Source: Butyrivibrio sp. (GTDB lineage: Bacteria; Bacillota_A; Clostridia; Lachnospirales; Lachnospiraceae). From it: a DNA stretch of 10,497 bases. The stretch is from the NCBI RefSeq assembly GCF_024699075.1, contig NZ_JAILQF010000376.1, positions 1 to 10,497 of the forward strand, in the 5' to 3' direction. This document shows positions 6,152 to 10,497 of the stretch, piece by piece. The notes beneath the pieces were generated by a model. The model did no database searches. It saw only the letters and a program-made list of their open reading frames with translations, and was not told the DNA's origin. The position numbers and the translations under genes were made by a program. Numbering within the stretch: position 1 is the stretch's first letter; each line of letters begins with the position of its first letter.

Positions 6152-7348
6152 TTACTTTACTTCTTCCGGTCTTATATATGGTTTTATAACAGGAGCATGA
6201 CTCATAGGGCCATCCTTTGGAGCTATATATTCTTTATCCTTAATAAGAGCATTGCAGAAATCTATAAGCCTTTGTGCTGCAACATTACTGTTCCATTGTC
6301 TTTTAATAGTATCATAAGCATTATTTCCAAATTTCTGCTGCTTTGACGGATGCTTTACAAGATCTTCAACCTTATCAAGAAAACTTTGAAGATTTTCTCC
6401 ATCAAATATATAGCCATTTTCTCCGTCTTGTATCAGGTACGGGACAGCTCCAGCCATTGAACCTGCAACAACAGCGCAGCCTGAATTCATAGCCTCATTA
6501 ACAACCGCCCCCCAGCCTTCAAGATTATTGCTGGTAAAAAGGTATATATGAGCTTCTTCCATCATCTGCCTGACTCTTTCAGGCACAAGAAAACCGTGGA
6601 AAGTCACTACATCTGTAAGTCTGTTCTCATCAACGTAGTACCTTAAATCATCATTCATCTCCCCATCACCTACAATATCCAGGTGAAAAGAATAATTCTT
6701 TTCCTTAAGATATGCTGCAAGCTGAAGAGCAAATTCAGGATGCTTGACTCCGTCCATAAACCTTCCTGCCCACAGGATCCTTGGAGTCTTATTGTCCTCC
6801 ATCCTCTTCATGCTTCTCATCTGCTCAGAAGTATATTCCCTGTATTCCGGAAAATATCCCCATCTGAACATCTTGTGAGGATATGCACCTATAAGCGCGA
6901 AGTCAGAAGCTACATACGCACCGTTACAAAGCATATAGACCTTTTTATTTCTGAATTTTATATGCTCTTTGTATTTGGCTATAAGGCCCTTTGGAGATAC
7001 TGCTTTCCACTGTCCTTCGCGATATATCCTTTCGCTCATCCTAAGAAGAGGCTTGCCTGCCTGAGCCCTCATAAGACACGCATTTAATACATCTTCATTT
7101 TCTGTCCATCCAAGAAGCACTATATCAAAATCATTAATTGCATTTAATGTGTCAATCTTATCATTGTCATATATCTTTACATAAGGAAGTTTATATATAT
7201 CAACGCCCCAGCCCATACGAACTCTTTCCTCTTCCATAGGCTGTGTCTGAACAAATATAAAATTCTCATCACCGATTATCCTCATAATAGCTTCACAAAG
7301 AGGAATCTGGTGATGATTAATATAATTCGATATAAATAAAAATCTCAT
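6152..7348 (-). CDS. Glycosyltransferase, GT4 family (GT-B fold)
   Basis: The 398-residue product has the two Rossmann-like halves of a GT-B retaining glycosyltransferase. The N-terminal acceptor half begins MRFLFISNYINHHQIPLCEA. The C-terminal nucleotide-sugar half carries ILWAGRFMDGVKHPEFAL (191-208), LDIVGDGE (223-230), VTFHGFL (248-254), and the GT4 motif EGWGAVVNE (277-285), in which Glu277 and Glu285 form the E-x7-E pair that binds the sugar donor. It should act in the cytoplasm, transferring a hexose or similar sugar from a nucleotide donor to a glycan or lipid acceptor; neither is identifiable. Start: ATG 7348 with GGGAG 11 nt upstream; an in-frame TTG at 7366 would precede that site. 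The proline-rich tail (about 375-398) is not part of the core fold. It has no glycan-biosynthesis neighbours here, so it looks solitary. It converges on the AraC gene. Confidence 0.9.
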   Translation of the reverse strand: MRFLFISNYINHHQIPLCEAIMRIIGDENFIFVQTQPMEEERVRMGWGVDIYKLPYVKIYDNDKIDTLNAINDFDIVLLGWTENEDVLNACLMRAQAGKPLLRMSERIYREGQWKAVSPKGLIAKYKEHIKFRNKKVYMLCNGAYVASDFALIGAYPHKMFRWGYFPEYREYTSEQMRSMKRMEDNKTPRILWAGRFMDGVKHPEFALQLAAYLKEKNYSFHLDIVGDGEMNDDLRYYVDENRLTDVVTFHGFLVPERVRQMMEEAHIYLFTSNNLEGWGAVVNEAMNSGCAVVAGSMAGAVPYLIQDGENGYIFDGENLQSFLDKVEDLVKHPSKQQKFGNNAYDTIKRQWNSNVAAQRLIDFCNALIKDKEYIAPKDGPMSHAPVIKPYIRPEEVK

Positions 7349-7488
7349 TACAGGATCATCTCCCAACCAGTATTATGGCAATGCTTATATAACCGCCCTC
7401 ATCTACATAAACGTGGCTCAAATTCATGATCACTAAAACGCATATACCATTTATATTGTATCACACTCGCCAAATATCATATTAATTC
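7349..7488. other. Upstream region of the glycosyltransferase gene
   Basis: Noncoding, AT-rich DNA between the GT4 start and the large inverted repeat. GGGAG (7360-7364) is the probable ribosome-binding site of the glycosyltransferase. I could not find a -35/-10 pair of acceptable quality on the minus strand, although AT-rich TACAAT and TATAAA hexamers occur around 7455-7465. Confidence 0.45.
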
Positions 7489-7784
7489 ATCTAAACTTCG
7501 CATTTAAAATATCACTTCATTTTGTGGGATAAGACTATATGAACAGCCTATAAAGGATTTTCGCGTTCTTTAAAAATGTTTCTAATTCAAGAGCTTAATA
7601 GATGGAGTTTTATATTCTTCTTGGGGGCCGCATGTCTGAGCGAAGCGAGTTTCGGCCCCCGGAATATAAAATTCCAGATATTAAGCCTTGAATTATAACA
7701 TTTTTAAGACAAGAAAATCCTTTATAGGCTGCTCATATAGTCATCCCCACAGGCATTACTTATATTTTAATGCGAAGTTTAGAT
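7489..7784. repeat. ~296-bp imperfect inverted repeat (MITE-like element or long RNA hairpin)
   Basis: Left arm 7489-7630 and right arm 7653-7784 are reverse complements over nearly their whole length, with about 110 matching positions in my hand alignment of arms of 142 and 132 nt. The perfect blocks include the 16-bp termini ATCTAAACTTCGCATT, the 19-bp block CAGCCTATAAAGGATTTTC, AAAAATGTT, TAATTCAAG, GCTTAATA, TTTTATATTC and GGGGGCCG. A 22-nt loop (7631-7652) is left at the centre. No coding frame is supported inside. Candidates are a nonautonomous mobile element with long terminal repeats, a structured RNA, or an inverted duplication. I see no clear target-site duplication. The right terminus overlaps the last two codons of the CobW-family gene (ATC TAA). 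Confidence 0.85.
7623..7660. repeat. GC-rich tip hairpin of the large inverted repeat
   Basis: GGGGGCCG (7623-7630) and CGGCCCCC (7653-7660) pair perfectly around a 22-nt loop containing GAGCGAAGCGAG, which can fold further. Neither side is followed by a T tract, so it is not a classical rho-independent terminator despite its GC-rich stem. It is the apex of the larger inverted repeat. Confidence 0.75.
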
Positions 7785-8783
7785 CAGTTCATTAAAGTCC
7801 GCTGTCGGAAAATACTTACTGATCATATCTGTATTTAATTTTTCGCCAATGACTATGATTACTTCCTGGGCGCCTCTTACATGGTTATAGGTAACTTTCT
7901 GCCTTGTTGCATTTATTTCGGTATATCCTTCAGATTCAGCTCCTTTATCCGATTCATCACCAATTTTGGCAAAACCTTTTATACGTATTATATGGCCGCA
8001 CTCAGGATCTTCTATCGCCTTGCTGATATTTTCTATAAGCTCGTCTTTTTTAAGCTTAACTCCAAAAAGGTACAAGGATTTATAGCCTTTATCATCTGAA
8101 AGCTGCCTTTTTTCATAATCACCATGTACAAATCCTGCAGATGCTATCTTTTTAAAGTCTTCATCATTAAGCTCATCACTACCTTTATTTATAAAGAAGT
8201 TGTCAAAAGCTTCCTGAGACCTGAATATATCGGTTCTTCTTACTAAAATCCCCTCAAGAGCTTTTCTTATATGTTCTTTTACTTTGGTGACTCTTTCATC
8301 AGATACATCTTCTGTCTTTGACAAAACTACAATTCCCGCATCAGCTATTTCTGATGCGAGCACATAATCAGACTCTTTGGAAAGATTATCTTCAAGATCT
8401 GCTGATGCTATTGCTATAACGCTTCCTATCTCATACCAGTTATCAAGTGGGGATTCATAGAGGGTATCGAAGAACTCGTCCATATCAAATATTCCGGATG
8501 GCTCTATGATAACCCTTTGATAGCCGGACATTGCAAGGGTTATAAGCTTGGTCTTGAGTCTTCTTTGATGAGCAGTTTTGCCATCACCTCCAACTATCAT
8601 TTCAACTCCGCACAGATCACTTCTTATATCTTCAAGAAGCGCCACATCTATATTTACGGCACCATAATCATTTTCCAGAATACATACTTTTATTCCCTGG
8701 GAATTCAAGTACCTCACATATTTTTTTATAAATGTTGTCTTTCCGGATCCAAGAAATCCGGTTATAAGGTCAACTTTTATCAT
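7779..8783 (-). CDS. CobW/G3E-family P-loop GTPase, variant without the CxCC motif
   Basis: The 334-residue product has a G3E-type GTPase domain. Walker A is GFLGSGKT (9-16), the ExxG-like EPSG lies at 94-97, and a C-terminal CobW-like domain covers about 215-325, ending QEVIIVIGEKL. These proteins are metallochaperones or metal-insertion GTPases (cobalt, zinc, nickel, by subfamily) in the cytoplasm. The CxCC metal-binding motif that normally follows the first helices is absent: the equivalent stretch reads IVGGDGKTAHQRR (64-76). The guanine-specificity NKxD motif is replaced by SKTE (155-158). The start is ATG 8783, since AAGGTG (8790-8795) lies 6 nt upstream; the in-frame GTG at 8792 is part of that site. 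It follows the MATE gene by 38 bp with no terminator between, so they are probably co-transcribed. Its last codon and stop fall in the outer end of the large inverted repeat. Metal and partner are unknown. Confidence 0.88.
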   Translation of the reverse strand: MIKVDLITGFLGSGKTTFIKKYVRYLNSQGIKVCILENDYGAVNIDVALLEDIRSDLCGVEMIVGGDGKTAHQRRLKTKLITLAMSGYQRVIIEPSGIFDMDEFFDTLYESPLDNWYEIGSVIAIASADLEDNLSKESDYVLASEIADAGIVVLSKTEDVSDERVTKVKEHIRKALEGILVRRTDIFRSQEAFDNFFINKGSDELNDEDFKKIASAGFVHGDYEKRQLSDDKGYKSLYLFGVKLKKDELIENISKAIEDPECGHIIRIKGFAKIGDESDKGAESEGYTEINATRQKVTYNHVRGAQEVIIVIGEKLNTDMISKYFPTADFNELI

Positions 8784-8821
8784 TATATTCACCTTCTTAT
8801 CATAAGCTACGCCTGATTAGA

Positions 8822-10174
8822 TCACGCTTTGATCTTCTTAATCCATTTACCGCTTCTAAGCCTTATAACGCATATCACACATTTTATAAACTGATCTATC
8901 TTAAGCATAATGTAAACCCAGAATCCCGGCCATTTAAATACAAGTCCTGCTAGTGCTCCAAGCGGTATACTGAATATCCACAAAAATATTATATCAGCAA
9001 CCATAAGGAACTTTGTATCTCCGCCGCCCCTTAGTGTACCCTTTGTAAGAATGCTGTTTGCAGCCTGAAACCATATCACAAGAGCAACAGCATGCATGAG
9101 TTCTATCGCAAGATTGGCTGTCTCAGGTTCTATCTTATATGCGCCAACAACAAGCTTTGAAATTGCAAGAATAAGTATACATCCAAAACCGCCAATAATA
9201 AAACCAAGTGCTGCAAAGGTAATGCCCTGGGCTTTGGCTTTTTCTACATCTCCTTTACCAAGTGTAATACCTGTGATAGTACAGCTTGCCTGGCTTATAC
9301 CCTGGATAACAACAGTTGCAAGTGACATAACGACAGTCGTAATGGAGTTAGCTGCAACAAAGCTTGCACCTATATGCCCCATAACAACTGCAACAGCGCT
9401 GTTACCAAGTCCAAGAAGAGTATCTGAAACAAGTACAGGAATAGATATCCTTATATACTCACCGATAAGATCTTTAACAGATAGCGTAAGATCTTTGATC
9501 CTAAGTCCGATGTTAGTATCTGCCAAAAACAAAAAGCCCATTATAACGCTAAACTCTACGATCCTTGCAATAAGAGTACCAAGAGCCGCACCATTAACTC
9601 CCATTTTGGGTGCACCAAGTTTACCAAAAATAAATATCCAGTTACAAAAGATATTAATAAAGAACGAACAAAGGCTGGAATACAGCGGAATGTTAGCCTT
9701 ACCAACGCTTCTTAGCATGATACTGCTGGTAACAGCATAACCATTTAGATAGTAACAGGGAATAGAAATAAGAAGATACCCTGTACCCTGAATTATTACC
9801 TCTTCTTCACTCGTAAAGATACCCATTATCTCACCTGGAAAAAGAGCTGTAGCTACAGAAAATACAGTAGCTACCACGAACAAAAGCCTGTACATAATGA
9901 CAACAGATTTCTTCATCGAAAGCTGATCCTTCATACCAAAGAATCTGCTTACAAGAACACTTGCTCCCATGCCAAGTCCCATACACATTATCTGAAATAT
10001 GGTTATAAAATTATTGGCAAGTGTCGCACCGCTCATTGGAGCTTCACCAAGCTGTCCAAGCATTACATTATCAGCCATATTTACGCCTACGGTGATAAGC
10101 TGCTGAAGCGCAATTGGAAGTGCAAATGCTACAAGTGTCTTATAAAAAAGTCTGTCTCTAACAAAAATTTTCAT
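8822..10174 (-). CDS. MATE-family multidrug/toxin efflux transporter
   Basis: A 450-residue, very hydrophobic protein with about 12 membrane segments in two homologous halves, matching MATE antiporters, which export organic cations, drugs or metabolites using Na+ or H+ gradients. Family-typical stretches are VNMADNVMLGQLGEAPMSGA (31-50), GASVLVSRFFG (70-80), its second-half counterpart around NSAVAVVMGHIGASFVAANS (258-277), and LRGGGDTKF (381-389). ATG 10174 is preferred: AAAGGGGACAGG lies just upstream, whereas an in-frame ATG at 10210 has only CCCCTTTAATAAT before it. The usual length for the family is about 440-460, agreeing with this choice. It lies between a small membrane-protein gene and the CobW-family GTPase on the same strand. 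The ribosome-binding region falls in a strong inverted repeat. Substrate cannot be inferred. Confidence 0.92.
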   Translation of the reverse strand: MKIFVRDRLFYKTLVAFALPIALQQLITVGVNMADNVMLGQLGEAPMSGATLANNFITIFQIMCMGLGMGASVLVSRFFGMKDQLSMKKSVVIMYRLLFVVATVFSVATALFPGEIMGIFTSEEEVIIQGTGYLLISIPCYYLNGYAVTSSIMLRSVGKANIPLYSSLCSFFINIFCNWIFIFGKLGAPKMGVNGAALGTLIARIVEFSVIMGFLFLADTNIGLRIKDLTLSVKDLIGEYIRISIPVLVSDTLLGLGNSAVAVVMGHIGASFVAANSITTVVMSLATVVIQGISQASCTITGITLGKGDVEKAKAQGITFAALGFIIGGFGCILILAISKLVVGAYKIEPETANLAIELMHAVALVIWFQAANSILTKGTLRGGGDTKFLMVADIIFLWIFSIPLGALAGLVFKWPGFWVYIMLKIDQFIKCVICVIRLRSGKWIKKIKA

Positions 10175-10181
10175 TATACTG

Positions 10182-10228
10182 CCTGTCCCCTTTAAGAAAT
10201 AATTATTCATATTATTAAAGGGGATAGG
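10182..10228 (-). repeat. 47-bp inverted repeat enclosing the MATE ribosome-binding region
   Basis: Arms 10182-10195 and 10215-10228 match at 13 of 14 positions (CCTRTCCCCTTTAA against TTAAAGGGGAYAGG) around an AT-rich 19-nt spacer with some further pairing. In the leftward mRNA the downstream arm carries AAAGGGGACAGG, the only ribosome-binding-like sequence for MATE ATG 10174. The upstream arm is its complement, so folding could hide the site. No T tract follows, so a terminator is unlikely. It may also be a dispersed REP-like repeat. Confidence 0.7.
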
Positions 10229-10236
10229 GTCTGTAA

Positions 10237-10467
10237 CTATCTTCCATTAATCCTAAATGGACATCCGGGATAATAATAATCTATTGGTGTTTTCTTTTTC
10301 ACATGATCACATCTATTAGTATATACAATACCGGAATCAGATAATGTATCAACATTACCTGTAAAATCACCTATATTATTAGATTTATCCAGCATATAGC
10401 CCCCTATATACAAAGAAGCACCTGCCCCTACAATAATACTTATAATGATTGTCCCAAAAATAAGCAT
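10237..10467 (-). CDS. Small single-pass membrane protein of unknown function
   Basis: A 76-residue product that I do not recognise. Residues about 2-25 form one hydrophobic, glycine-containing membrane segment with no preceding basic cluster; the tail (about 26-76) is polar and carries Cys53 and Cys69 and the ending YYYPGCPFRINGR. The two cysteines might form a disulfide or bind a ligand if the tail is outside the cell, but this is speculative. GGAGG (10477-10481) fixes translation: ATG 10467 is 9 nt away and preferred, while ATG 10473 is only 3 nt away and TTG 10476 abuts the site. The gene lies 62 bp upstream of the MATE start on the same strand, with the 47-bp inverted repeat between. Coding is supported by the ribosome-binding site and a sensible membrane protein, not by homology. 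Confidence 0.65.
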   Translation of the reverse strand: MLIFGTIIISIIVGAGASLYIGGYMLDKSNNIGDFTGNVDTLSDSGIVYTNRCDHVKKKTPIDYYYPGCPFRINGR

Positions 10468-10497
10468 TTTCATCAACCTCCATTTTGTCTCTTTTTT

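Noticed and set aside
6683..7087. Plus-strand open frame of 134 codons antisense to the glycosyltransferase
   Set aside because: The minus strand carries full GT4 motifs across the same stretch; the antisense product has no recognisable features.
7623..7660. Rho-independent terminator at the tip of the large inverted repeat
   Set aside because: The stem is GC-rich but no T tract follows on either strand.
7489..7784. CRISPR array or integron attachment site
   Set aside because: The repeats are inverted rather than direct, there are only two copies, and there is no spacer periodicity or integrase gene nearby.
9096..9740. Plus-strand open frame of 214 codons antisense to the MATE gene
   Set aside because: It is a mirror of the hydrophobic MATE coding sequence, has no ribosome-binding site of note, and the minus-strand frame has clear family motifs.
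10175..10210. Start of the MATE gene at ATG 10210
   Set aside because: It lacks a ribosome-binding site, lies inside the inverted repeat, and adds 12 residues not typical of the family.

Overview
The window looks like part of a Lachnospiraceae chromosome (Butyrivibrio/Pseudobutyrivibrio-like Clostridia). The grounds are a moderately AT-rich composition, strong GGAGG-type ribosome-binding sites, and a carbohydrate-uptake locus of LplB/YtcP-type permeases plus a lipoprotein binding protein that lacks its own ATPase. The genus is inference; no RNA gene or ribosomal marker is present.

Region 1 (1-5978) is a carbohydrate-utilisation locus. A divergent pair of units leaves the 407-bp gap at 4612-5018. 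Rightward runs an AraC-type regulator with an N-terminal cupin-like sensor (5019-5978). Leftward runs an operon of permease 1 (4611-3646), permease 2 (3633-2677) and a large lipoprotein substrate-binding protein (2649-883), closed by a hairpin at 774-808. Beyond it, on the same strand, is the 5' part of a GH105/GH88-type unsaturated glucuronyl/galacturonyl hydrolase that runs off the window at base 1. The proposed logic: the regulator senses an oligosaccharide, the transporter imports an unsaturated uronide-ended oligosaccharide (pectin/rhamnogalacturonan or glycosaminoglycan type), and the cytoplasmic hydrolase removes the unsaturated uronic acid. A good promoter candidate (4708-4735) lies directly before a perfect 16-bp palindrome (4691-4706) that covers the predicted transcription start.

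Region 2 (5979-7348) holds the regulator's terminator (6035-6064) and a convergent, apparently solitary GT4-family glycosyltransferase.

Region 3 (7349-7784) is noncoding and holds the most striking object in the window: a ~296-bp imperfect inverted repeat (7489-7784) with 16-bp perfect termini and a GC-rich tip hairpin. Its right end supplies the last sense codon and the stop codon of the next gene.

Region 4 (7779-10497) is a leftward cluster: a small single-pass membrane protein of unknown function, a MATE-family transporter, and a CobW/G3E-family GTPase that lacks the family's usual CxCC motif. A 47-bp inverted repeat (10182-10228) between the small gene and the MATE gene contains a plausible MATE ribosome-binding site.
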